From assembly GCF_036370855.1 (NCBI RefSeq), contig NC_088103.1:10913404-10977403 (forward strand): a DNA stretch of 64,000 nucleotides, read 5' to 3'. Source of the DNA: Dromaius novaehollandiae. Lineage: Eukaryota > Chordata > Aves > Casuariiformes > Dromaiidae. The notes beneath the pieces are model-generated. The model saw only the letters and a list, made by a program, of their open reading frames with translations, did not search any database and had not been told where the DNA came from. Shown here one piece after another: positions 1 to 12,800 of the stretch (the first letter of the stretch is position 1; every line of letters starts with the position of its first letter). Made by a program: the position numbers and the translations under genes.

Positions 1-819
1 ACTTCCTAAGTCTAAGAGAGAGACATCGCAGAGAGAGGGAAAAATACAGGATTTCTCAGAGTCTCTTTCAAGACACTTGTTGGGTTTAAAAGCTTTTAAT
101 GGGGCAGGGAGCAAAGTTATGGAATTCCATATTCCATAAGAATTAAAACTCATTTAGTAATTTTCTTCTTAAGAGGGCAGTTTTATGTTTTTAACAGTGA
201 AAAGCATAACTACGAGAGTGATTGTCTCATGGAGAGGTAATCAAAATCTGTAAGGCTTCTCTGCTCAAATCCTGCAGAGTAGCCTACGTTCTGTTCTGAC
301 CCTCAAAATTAGCAAATCCAGCCACTTTTATAGGATTTGCTGATACCAGGGGTGGAACACCTGATGTGACACTCTCGTATTACACTGGTAGGGAGCAAAG
401 GGAATGGCTGACATGGCTAAACATCTGATGCAATGCTCCCTAACTGGTAAACTAGATAAAAATAGCTCAGTCCTACATCATCTGGTTGGTGTACTTCTGA
501 TCCCCAGATATAGGAGACTTTCATACGTTCATTTTGTTAATCTTTAGCTCATAAGAAGGTAACAGTTAGGCCCTAAGACAGAATTGTGCCAAAGCAAAAT
601 AGAAACATTATTTTCTTCAAAATTATAAAATTAATTCAAGTTCTAGTGCATTTTACATCCTTTAAAAATTCTACAGTGAAATGCATCTCACCAATAGCTA
701 TAGAACATTTTTAAAAGTTACCTTAATTTAATTGTGGAGTTCAAATACTTCTTATTTTGTGAGGTTAAATCACCATATTTATATAACCAAAAAGGAATAA
801 ACCTTTAGATGATACTCAC
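1..819 (-). other. Partial MYPN intron at the left edge
   Basis: AT-rich intron sequence downstream of the microexon. I looked for the next exon, which should carry the second cysteine of Ig domain 2, and did not find it, so it lies left of the window. No repeat or other feature is recognised. Confidence 0.8.
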
Positions 820-843
820 CTGGTTCAGCCATAGATCGTGGTT
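820..843 (-). CDS. MYPN: MYPN 24-nt microexon inside Ig domain 2
   Basis: A 24-base exon with acceptor CCCTTTAG (before 843) and donor CAG/GTGAGT (820/819). Joined to the previous exon (ends AAA A) it reads Lys513, then PRSMAEP (514-520), then one base. The resulting string KKPRSMAEP is the known myopalladin sequence in the middle of Ig domain 2, which is why such a short exon can be called with confidence. It is phase 1 at both ends and eight codons long, so skipping it would keep the frame and shorten the loop after strand D. Confidence 0.9.
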
Positions 844-3800
844 CTAAAGGGAAGAGCAGAATTAGCAGAGTGAATATATTTACTGTTGCTAATACAATTA
901 ATTTTTTTCTTAGAGACTAACTATAAAGCTTGATCTTCTCTATATGATGCAATATTCCTTCTATTCCTTCTGATGCAGTTTTCTGTTTAAGGGCTGGCAG
1001 AGATGGCCAAGCCTTGTACTCAACAGTATGTCAAGTCTACTGAACATGTGTCCTTATTTCAATTGGCTAAAATTTTGGTGAAATATTACACTTAAACTTG
1101 AAATTGTTTTAATGAAACAGTGTTTGTCAAATTGAATCTTTTGCCTGATCTCTTTGTGGTTTCTCTTAGAACATTTATACTGAGGTTTTCTACTCCAACA
1201 CAAGGTGTTGGAATCAGATCCTTAGTCAGAGAAAGATTTGGTGGAAATATCTAGTTATTTTTAATAATGAACCATTTTGTCTTCATGCTTATGTTTTATT
1301 TAGAATTTCTTTTTTGAAAAAAAGTTCTTATTTACTATAATGCTATAGTGCACTATAGTATATTTACTACAGCATTTATGAACAGGAGGTAAATTGTGCA
1401 AGAAGTAGTTTTTTGCAATCTTAGTACTATTTTAGTGTGTCTTGAAGACAGTTTCTGAAACTATCACACAGTGAAATCAAATTATGTTAAAACATTTTTT
1501 CATTCAGATTTATTTTAGTGTGATGTTTAAAGAACTTCTATCAAGTTTTAGCAGTTACAGTATTCCAGAGAGTTTTGAGGAAACTGCAGGCTACATTTGA
1601 AAATGATAGTAAGAGCATGTATTTACAATATCTATCATGTATTGCGTGCGCACACATGAATGCATAAGCATATGCCTATATCAAGTCACTTTTGCCGATA
1701 AATAAGCAATCAACGGTCCACAAGCATTAGTATAATAGCACTTAACCTTAACTGAAAGATGAGGCACTTTACAGGCGATGGAACTGTATGTAAATGGTTA
1801 TAAAAAGAAAACCAAACACAGCAGAAATAAGACTGAGTCAGAAAAAGACACTGAAATAGCAGACAGATGAAAGTGGAAGGCCAGATGATACAATAGCTTG
1901 GGGAATCTCAGACAAATACTACCTGTGAATATTCTGTTCAATTCACCCACAGTTTTGGCTTTTGGGACCCAGTTTTTATTGCCATAAAATATGGCTTAGG
2001 CAGTTCTTCCTATTGTAATAAGAAATTCCAAGTGTTGCTATGTTAGGAATTTTGTTGCATGCCTATATTGTATTAGATCTAACAGTTCCACACAGGAGAC
2101 ATACATACTTTTCTGTAATATCCTAAAATCTGGAGAATCTTCTATCAGTGTTCCTTCTCTGTACCATTCAACCTTTGGAGAAGGAGCTCCTTTCACCCGA
2201 CATTCAAAGACAACAAGCTGCCCTTCGGAAGCTGAAATATCCTGTAACATCTAATAGAGAAAATGAATAGACACGGTCAGTTTTATTGGTCCAGAAGTAA
2301 TATTGATTTTCATAAGATTTCATAAAGCCACTTAAATCTTTGAATGCCTTAAAATGTATAAATAATTCCCTTTTTTGCTTTGATAGCTATAACGTTTTAA
2401 TTAGCTCTCCATACAATTAACGTCTTTAATTTTCAAATATGTCATAAAACAAATTACCTTTGTAAATACAGGAGCAGCTATTAGAGGTCTTCCATCCAGT
2501 CCTTGCAAATAGTTAGTGGGGCTTTGACCCTGTAGATTGCAGAACATGACAAGATGAAGTTGAGGTATACAGAGGATATTTTTCCATATAGAGGAGAAGC
2601 ATGGTGTGTCCTTGCATGCTAATTAAATCTTTTGAAAATTAAAAAGCTCAACTACCACTCCTCTTGGATGTTAAATAGAGAGGGCTTCCCATTCATAAAG
2701 TAAAAATTTTATTCTAGGTTAAATAAATTCTGAGACTGAATATTGAAAAATGTATTGAGGTTAGGATAGCATTCCTGTTATAGAGCCTTCGACTAAAAAA
2801 TCATTCAGGTGCTGTATACTAGAAATACAGAAAGTGTTTGGTTTTCCTTAAGAAAATAGTGTTCCAGAAGGAAGTGGATACCTGACTTTATGCCGATTTG
2901 CAAGACAAATCCTTGCCTGAGCTTGTGTGACGTGTGTTTTATGCTCTTGGAATGGCACAGAAGAGATTTTGTTGGGGAAAAGTGCAAAACAGCAAATTTA
3001 ATGGGATGAATAAAAGTTGCTCTCCTGTAGACTGCTCGTAGTGATCTTCCTGGATGGACTGCTGCCTGAGTACCATAAATGCTGTTTTAAAACATTTCCT
3101 TATTGTGTTAATCATGTCAAAAAAGACTTCATTGCAGTGTATTGTAATACCCATCATTAATACTTCAGGAAGGCAAATCTATGTAGGCTGCTTGGTGTAG
3201 ACTCCTTTTAAGTATCTGACTTACAAAATATTCATGGATGTTAATAAGGGAAAGTTAAGTCATGTGTGTGCTACTGTAAATCTTCTCCTTTGCCAAAACT
3301 GAACAGATTTACAGAGGTGGAGTATCACCCTATTCATCCGCCTTAGTGAAACCAAAATGAAATTACTTTCCTCCTAGCAAAACTTTCTTCTATATCTTGA
3401 TTAATCAAGTTTTTCTTTTTGATGGGAATAGAAGCTGCCCCAAATCAGCACAATTAATCGTGCAATCAGCACAATTAATCGTGCAATCAGCACAATTGAT
3501 CATGCAGAATATAGACAGATTTTATAGGTAGAGTCTTATAAGCCAACAAGACTGAAAGTGCTAATTTTTGAGGCAACTATCGGTCTGGAGTTAGGCAACC
3601 TCTGTCAATATGTGTTACGAAGGCTTAATTCTATTGTCTTCATAGTCGAAAGTAAACTTCCATTACTTCAGCTATTCTGTGTCCATTTATCGGTTACCAC
3701 CTAATTCTAGGTTGTAGACATTTTAGAGGCAGTTCAGAGGGAGTTTCTTGTTAACATTTCAGTTTTATTTGTTCATAACTTTTCAACTAAATATGGCTAA

Positions 3801-6800
3801 TAATTCCTATTAGGAAAGCGTCCAAGCTTAGGAGTATTCTGATAGTTTGCAACAGAAGGGACTAGAAATATATGCTAAATTAATTAGAAACTCCTCAATA
3901 CGGATATTGAAATGTTATGTGCTAAACAAGCGTAACTACACATAAAGTAAACATAGTAGTGAAATGATTTGGCCTAAAATAAGTCTCACTTAAATAAAAT
4001 GATCTGAAGTGAGTTTTGTAGAGAGAGGGAAAAATCATCAGCTGTCACTATTGAAAGTGAATGAGTCAGTCTGCGATATGAAGACTCAAGCGAGCTTACT
4101 TACTCATCCAAGTGCCCTTCGCGGCATGCAGGGTCTGACCTGCCGGCGCGCGCGGTGCCCGCCGCTGCCTGGGCTGCCGGCAGCTGCTCCGCTTGCTCAC
4201 CGCTGCAGGGATGCCTGCAACCTGGGGGTGAAAGGGTCCCTTCCCTCTGCCAGGTGCTAAAGGTTAGCAGGCAGGCATAACATCCCTGTGTACGCAGCTC
4301 CTGCATGCTTCTGCTGTTCAACAACACAGCAAAGCGAAAACTAGGAAATCTGGGGGTTCTTACTCATAAGCTGTAGAAGAAATACCTTTCTAAGAGCTTT
4401 CCTTTTTCCTTGGAAACACACCATATTGTTTCCCATACCTGATTAGCTGGTATTGACGCAGGCTGAACCGGTACAGACGCAGGCTGAACCATAGCAGATG
4501 GTGCCTTGGAGGTTTCTTGATGCTTGGTTGCAGCTTTAGCAGCAGGAGATGCTGCATTCGGAGAGATGTCAGCTGGCTTTGTGGTGCTGTGAAATATGAA
4601 CCAAAAAGAAAGTTCTGTTGCTTATAGTATTCTTGTGTAGCTGGAAGCTGGAGCTACGTGTGTCCCCTAGTTATGCCCTTCCCAGCTACATGGCAATCCC
4701 AGCCTCACTTCTGGGACTGGATTCCAGTTAATCCGAACAGATAGGTACTTCCAGGTAAATTGCATTTTGTAAGAATCAGGCTGCATATTGCTCATAGATA
4801 CTTCAGTTACGCTAAATGTAATAAAATGGCCTGGATTAACTCAACTGTGGTTTGAAAGCTGCTCTCACCAGCTCAGAGCAGCGTGGAAGGGCAGTGCCAG
4901 TTTCTCAGTTGTGCACACTGCTCCCTGAGGTGTATGAAGATACGAGCCTATAAGGTAATGGAAGTACTTTGGTCTGCTTGGATACAGAATCAATAATTTT
5001 CTGCTGAAAAAAGTAGAGAGAGAAGTTTTCTTACAAGCATCTGATGGAGTTGTGGTAGTGTACAGGTTGGCACCTGTTCACTTCTGTTAGGTTGTTTCTA
5101 TATGGAAGCAAAACAGCTGGCCCTATTTATTTTTACTGCTAAGTGAAATAATGCAAACAATGAAGTCTTTTTACTCAGTTTCTTCAAGTATTGCATTGGC
5201 TGCTCTGGCATGTACCACAGGCCCCTCAGGAAAGCCAGCCTCCAAACCAGGGGAAGCCTTACTCAGGGTGAACATACAGTTGCTGAGATCACTGATTTCT
5301 CGTGTGAAATTGTGAACATTTTTAGCAGCTGTTCTCATATTAATTCCCTTCAATTACAGGTGTCCAGGTTCTTGTGATGACAGCTGGAAGCTAAGCAAAA
5401 ATAAGAAGACTCTCTATTATACCCAAACCTTATCTTTTAAAATTCAATCATTTGAGGACATCCAGCTACAATGTCAGAGCAGCGTTCCTTTTTTCCTAAG
5501 AAATACAGAATGCAACACATTTCTTCAAAATTTAATGAGGTAAGCAACCTAGAGATGCCATCAAATGATCAGGATCATGATCAACACTACATTAGCATCT
5601 AATGACGTGAATGAGAAAGACAGTGTTATACCTGAGACATTTTGAAAAGTTAGAGCTAGAACTATGAAAAGCTTCGCAATTGATCCCAAAACCTGTGAGC
5701 CTTTCCTGCTCTGATGTTTTATATTAACCCCTAAATTTGTCTAAGTCAATAAACCAATCCAATCTGGAGTATTTTATGACTTTGAGGTAAAAAATAAAGC
5801 AAGACTGGATTTGCCTTATGTCAGCTTGAGGTCAGTCAAACACACTGTAGTATTTTGTCTTGTATTTTAAAAGAAAATGAAATATGTAGTGAATATAACC
5901 TGCCTTAATAAATAATGAAAAAGAAAACAGGGCATATAAGTCTATCTGATCAAAATTCTGTCTTTATGAAGCACTCATTGCTTTGGGGATTGAATTCATG
6001 TGTACAAAGGAGTTCAAAGTAAAACATCGATTATTTTGGTTTTCAACCAGCCTGTCTTTCCAGTTGATAGAAGGACTTCTGTTGATTCTGACAGCAATGG
6101 CGTATGCTCTAAATGCACAGGCAATGGATTCCACTTAGGAAAAATAAAAAATTTCCAAGGCTTTAGGTTAAATGCGTCTGGCAGTTTTTATTTCCTATAT
6201 ACTCATCAATTCAGTTAACTCCAGTTCACATATATTAATTTCCTTATGTTAAATCTAAGTAGTCCATGGATAGTAATCTTCTGCCATTGTCTTCATGATG
6301 TATCATATTTCTATGTGAGAAATTTTACTGCACTGCATTCTCAAGGCAGACACTTAATTCAGTATTTAAGTCAGATGTAGTCAAACAGCATCTGTTTTAG
6401 TAAATTAATTTTAGTAGCTTAATCTTTAAGTTAGCATATTTCTTCTTTTGTCTACGTTTAATATTAAAGTTTCAAATAATATTTGTTTGAGCGCACAAAC
6501 ATATGCCTATTTGTAAAACAACAGCAACAACAAACCCCAAACCAAAGTTTAACATGTTGGAAGCTGCAAAATATTAATGGAACCCAAAATTTCTGCACTT
6601 ACTTGTTTTTTTTTTTTTTAACTATGAGAAATGTGGAAGACTTAGTGTATTTCAAACTTACTAATCCATTTCGTCTTTGATGGTTTCACCTTCAGAGTCG
6701 GAAGAGGAGACTCCTACAAAAAAAACAAAATACAAAAAGATCACTTAGCAGCGTGATTTTTGGAGAAATTCATCTAATAATCATGCAAACCTTTATTAAG

Positions 6801-9800
6801 TCTTCTACTAGAGCATTCTAAGGATATCTATGATAAAGCTATGCTAAAAGAAAGGGTGATGTTGCAGTGGAAATTAACCAAAACTGCATACTGTGTAAGA
6901 TGCAGAACTGCTATTGACATAATGCAGATTCAGGACAGTATGCAACTGAAATGAGGAAAACATCATCCAAGAGTGAATTCCCACCTGAGTGCTCCTCAGC
7001 TTCTCTTTCAAATGACACTAGTATGAGTTAGTCTTTGATTGCTGCTCTAGGTCAAGTAAGAGCTTTTTTCTCAGATACCTGATTCTGCAATTAAAAAAAA
7101 AAAGTGTGGACTAGAGAGAGATCCGGAATCATATCTGTTATTCTAGTGCCTTGTAGCACAGTCTGGAGAAGAAGACATTAGCTGTGTTTGCTAGCAGCTG
7201 TCTTACTGAGGCATTTTACACTTCTGATTCAGCTTTCACTGCATCTGGAATGTGCATTTTCTCTGTGGTCCCTGCCAACGAGCATCTCCACCAGCCGTGG
7301 CTTCCATCCAGCCTCCACTCAGTTAGGTAAAAGCAGGCCTTGGCCCCAGTCTTGAGAACTAGTAAATCCCTGGCAAGCACAGAGATCACCCATTAATGTC
7401 AGGGGCAGTGCAAATGCTAAAAAAAGGATTTGTCCTTTCAGTGTCAGATTAGAGATGTGAAAGAAGAATAACAGCAAGGGAAAAGTACCCTTGCATTAAG
7501 TAGGGTAGGTACTTTAATTTATGACTGGTCCCACTGTTGTCAGTGATGGTACTCACAGTATGATATTTCTCTGCCTGGCAACTGAAGAAATACAGAAGGA
7601 GAAAAAAAGATTCTGTATGTGTATTTTAAATTTGCAGTCCTACTGGCACAATGATAGATGCAATTTAAAATCTTAGCAAAAAAGAAAAAAAATGACAGGC
7701 ATATAACAAATATCTTAAGCCAGATGGGATATATTAAATAATGTAAGGGGAAAGAAGAGACTCTTCAGTTTGCTGATACATACTTTGTTTTGTTCTCAGC
7801 ATCTACTGCACAAGTAAAAGATGAAATTGCTAGCATGGACTTGTATATTTTTGTTACAAGGGGGACAAGGATCAGGCTACTTTAACAATTTTCTCATTGA
7901 AAAAGGCAAAAGGCATCTATATTCAATTTCTATTAATGGCTGAAAGGAAAAAGGGATTAATAAGAATTAGATACAAAGATAAAGCTTCTTTTATTTCTCT
8001 AAAGTAACCACGGACAAAAAATACAGGGTGGCATCAGAATCTCAGTATTTTTAGACTTTCATCTTACAATGAGATATATATGATCTCTGGGAAGCAACAC
8101 AATAAAAATACATGTAATGGAGAGTCATAATACTTGTTTGAAGAGTGTTTTATAGAGAAATAATAAATGTGTTAATAAGGACTGAAACTGTTAACTTCCT
8201 GCTGTGTATTCTGCACAGCTACTATACAAAATACATAGTTGTATCATAATCTTGTATTACCAATTTCATTCCACAACAATTGCTGACATTACCTTCTATG
8301 TAAATCTCTGCAGAAGTGGAGTCTGTTCCATAGATGTTTGAAGCAAAGCACGAGTAACGTCCTGTGTCTTCCTCAAAAGCTTCAACAATAACCAAGGAGT
8401 GTCGATCTCCTGTCTGGATAATTTGAATGTCTGGTGAGTTTTCAAGCTCCTTCCCTTCACAATACCACCTGTAATGCAAAAAATGTTGTTTATCTAGGCA
8501 AACAACTTGACAGATAGAATGACAATGTCAGAAGTCTTTCTCACAATAAAACAGGTGGGTTTTTGCCTGAAGGTTTAGATAGGGTAACAGGGGCAAATTC
8601 ATAGGTATAAACTATTTATGGTTTTCAGAATATGTAGTTGCAGTAAATAACAGAATTCCTTTTTTTGCCATATTTAAAACATATTAACAAACCAGTTTAC
8701 ATAAGTAACTCTAGCAAATACTCTTCTAGATATACAGATTTCATTGGGAAAGTAGAAGAAAAGAGAGCTCTGAATTTGAAATACTATCAATCCAACTCTG
8801 AATTCCTCTTGAGATACATTCGGATCTGTATTGTGGCTTAGATCAAAGCAAAAATAACTGAATAAACAAATTTCCCTCAAACACAGGATTACAAAGTTCA
8901 TGTTGATTTAAGATGTGACTGAAATTTACTGCAATATATCTATATTTTTAGACAAGTGGCAGAATTTGAGTAGCCAAATGGATGTGCATTCACCTTTACC
9001 CTATCTCGTCTCATTAATATAGATGTATATAAAACTCCCACAAACAATCTTTGTATTTTCTGTTTATTGTTGCTTTCTTAACTAGATATGGTTGGTTATA
9101 CATTCTGTGCATATGTGGATATGAGTTGTCATACTGCTAGAAAATTTTTCATTCAATTGATTTTTAAAAATTTATTTAATTATTTCACCAACTATAAATG
9201 ATAACTTGGTAAAAGTGCTTCCTGGCCTTTTGATATAAAGAAATGCTATAAAAGCAATGAGAAACATATTTACTATCATATTTTGCAGCAAATTATATTA
9301 GTTGTGGAAAAGCTGAGGATAGGTATTTCAATAATAAACTGTATTAATGAGTATTTCCTAGCTCGTACTCTAAGGTACTTTGATACATTTCCATCTCAGA
9401 TCATTAAGAAAGGCATTAATAAATACATTTATTAAACCATTCAATTGCATTTGCCTCTTGGAGGCACAACTTTTTAGAGCAGTTTGTGATAGAATTTGGC
9501 CATGAAGAAATCCCCAACGGAATGTCTTGGCAAAAAAGTATGAGGCAGTCTGTACCATGGAGAACTCGAATCTAGGAGAAGCATAATGTAGAACTGAAAA
9601 GTGAGCCTCAAAGGGCCTGTGAGGTATGAGGGAGTACAGAGCTGGAACTTAAATGCTGATTACATAGCTAAGCAGTAAACCATGTACTATTTGTGCACCG
9701 TCAATCCTAGCTGTCCAGTGTGGCTTTCTTAAAGTAGACAGGGTATTCCCCAGTCTACTTGGAGGTGCATATTAGTGTAATCTGTAGATGTACAGTCAAC

Positions 9801-12800
9801 TGACTTGGATGTACAGCCTGGAAACTGTACGGGTCAGTCTTCTGCAGGGGAGTTCCTGCACGGTAGAATGAGCCACACTGCTTAACACAAGATTCCCTTT
9901 CCGAAAGACAGTACTTTATAGCTAGAGAGCTGGAACTTAAAGTCTTGCTTTGTGTCTATATCTGTTTGCTTATCCTCTTTTAAAGTTGACAGCCTCTGTT
10001 GTAAGAAGGATTGAAAATTGGTCTTAGAAAACAACCTTTATGGAAATAACACTTTCAATTGCAATGGGCAGTCATGTTGTAAATATTATCACATTAAAAA
10101 GAATGAGAATAGGGTGTCAAACGCCCCAGCTCTCTTCCCTGACATTTCACAGCTGAGGTACAGATTTGCTTCTGTAAAATACACTCACATCCCTCTTGCA
10201 GTTTTATCAATGAGAAATTGGCACTGCTTCATACGGACAACTTCAACCAAAGTTAGCTGGTTCTCTTCCATTTGAACATTCAAGCTGTGATAGACAAGCT
10301 CTAGGAGATCTGGCAACTGTGCTTTAAAATGTTACCAGCCTGAGGTTGATTTCTTTGCTGGAGATTACTTGCTCTGAAGCAAGGGTGGCAGAGTCAGGTG
10401 CATTCCCAGACCCAGGTGCCTCGGTTCGACTCTAATGAAAATGAGTTTGCACTAAGACACTAGGGGCATGGATCTAGGATAACTGAACCTCTATATCACT
10501 TTTGCTGAGTATTAATAACCTCCAAAAGAAGGGGCTGTGCAGCCAGGAGGCTACAGCTGCATCTTAAATTGCCACAACAGTTTGTTTGAAGTGAATGTGA
10601 GCCAGAGCCATAAGGGAATGTTCCTCTGTCCCTCTGCATTTTGATTTAGCTCATTTGATAGGTTTTCCACCACTCTGGTGGACAAACTGAGACGCTCTGA
10701 GGTACTTTCTGTCAGCGAGCATCTGCCTAGGACAGCACTTCACTCCAGGATAGCTTTCAGCAGCCTTTCATGCTACCTCTGAAGCCTCAAAGAACTTTGT
10801 TTAAGACATTTCATAATACAGCGTAAACAGCTCTCTGGATGTTAACCAAATGCAGGCAATGTGCAGCACCTTTGGAAATTTAAGAGACAGACCACAGTCG
10901 AAGGATCTTCAGTTCCTCTAATTACAAACCCCTTCAAACAGAAAGAGCAGCTACAGTTATTGTAGATTTGACTGTAATGACTTGCCTAAGTCAGTTATTT
11001 TCCCCACTAATAATTAGATATAGCCTTATTTGGATGGCCTATACTCCCCAGAAGTTCATATTACATTTGCTGTTCTGTTCACTGCTGTCCCTGTAGACTT
11101 GTAGATGCTGACACCACACCTAGTAGTGGAGATGAAGGACAGGGCACTTGGTATTCCAAACACAAACATGCTTGGGATGAAGGAACAGCTCTACCAGCTG
11201 GGGGTAAATAAAGGAAAATTTTGGCAGTCCCAAGGGAGAAGTACAGTAACATGCACTACCGGGTTGATTGAACAGGTGCTTTGCAATTGATCAGTGCCAT
11301 TTTTAGGTTTCAGACACAGAAATTATATAGGATTCCAAAGGGCAAATTTTTTGATTTTATACATAGTATGGTTTATTCTTTTGTTGTTTTCAAGAGTTGC
11401 AAGTGGTGATAATTGACTATGGTCACATTTTCAGGAGAGAAGACCTAGGGTTCATGCACAGTTGTGTGACTACAGTCACAAATTGGGTATTTGAATGTGC
11501 AAATGGCTATTTGGATGTGTAATTCATGTGGGCAATTGTGTAACTTGGGAGCTGAGTCATGGCACTTACTCATGTCTTTTTATATACCTGCCTCATGCCT
11601 CTTCCTTATAACGGAGTCTTGTTTTATCATGTTAGCTTTAGCACTTATGAAAAACTACTAAAGAGAGAAATATCCGTGTTCTAGAATTTGATCTCATTTT
11701 CAGCAGCATCTTTTCAGAACTTTAAAATAACTTAAGCAGTACAGTAATATTATATTTCTGCGCCCTCTCAAATGTGATTCCTCACTCAAGTGACACAAAG
11801 CAAAACACATGACAAAAAATGCTGTGATATCATCACCAGTAAGATATAAGAACTCTTTGTGTTCCTACTGATCAGCATTTCCAATCGACCTGTTGTATTT
11901 GCATAGATAAGTCTGTATTGTATGCCTTTGTGAGGCAAAACCTAATTTCCTATAAGCAAAATTAAAACCAGGTTTTGCCTCTTTGGAAGCTATTTCTGCC
12001 AGTTATTTTAGTAATACGTGAGTAGTATATTCCTTTAATAGACTCAAACAGATGATGAGGCAGGATTGAGTTACTTCTTTTCTTTGCAGTTATTTTTTCC
12101 TTTGACCAGTCCAAAATTTGCAACGTAAGTGATTTAAAACTTCAGGAGTAAACTGTTTCAAACCAGGGTTTAGTTTTCCTATGCAATGTGCTCTTTAGTC
12201 ATTAATTTCATGTTACTTAATGTTAAATTATTTTGAGATAAAGCCAAGAAAAAGAGTGTGGTAAAGATACACTATCTTTTTGCACTGCTTATAAGTGAAA
12301 AATAATTATTTCTGTCTTGTGAGCTTTAGGGAAATCTTTGGTATGGCCACTTATTAACATTTTATTTTATTCTTACCATCGAAACATTGTACGTGGTAGC
12401 AATGAAATGTCATTTACAAGAGCAGTTCTGACATTGAGATACGTGACATGACTAAAGTAGCAATACTCTCCGTCACTGACATTTCATTCCTGCCATGAAT
12501 TCATCATACAAGGCAGGTTCACATTAAGCACAGGCAGTGTCATCCACTGTGCCAAATTCATCCTAGGTATAAATCCATTGACTTGATTGGAGTTACATGT
12601 AACAGAAGTTTGGCTCTCTAGCCGTGGAGTTCTAAAACAGATAAATGCTTTCATTTGGCAGAAGGAGAACAAAATTCGTAGTCAATCTTATGTGATTTTA
12701 GTGTCTCTAAAATCTGTAATTAATTGCAGATCTGTTTTCCTTAACCAAAGCAGTGCTAAAATGCACCTTTTAAGCTATCTATGCCTATGTTAAAGAATGC

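Larger units (their letters stand above)
2530..4438 (-). other. MYPN intron with a 21-bp tandem repeat and a GC-rich patch
   Basis: Intron of 1,909 bases. It contains three copies of a 21-bp unit (3443-3505) and, close to the upstream exon, an isolated CpG-rich patch (about 4117-4245) that stands out from its AT-rich surroundings. The short ORFs here have no family resemblance. Confidence 0.85.
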
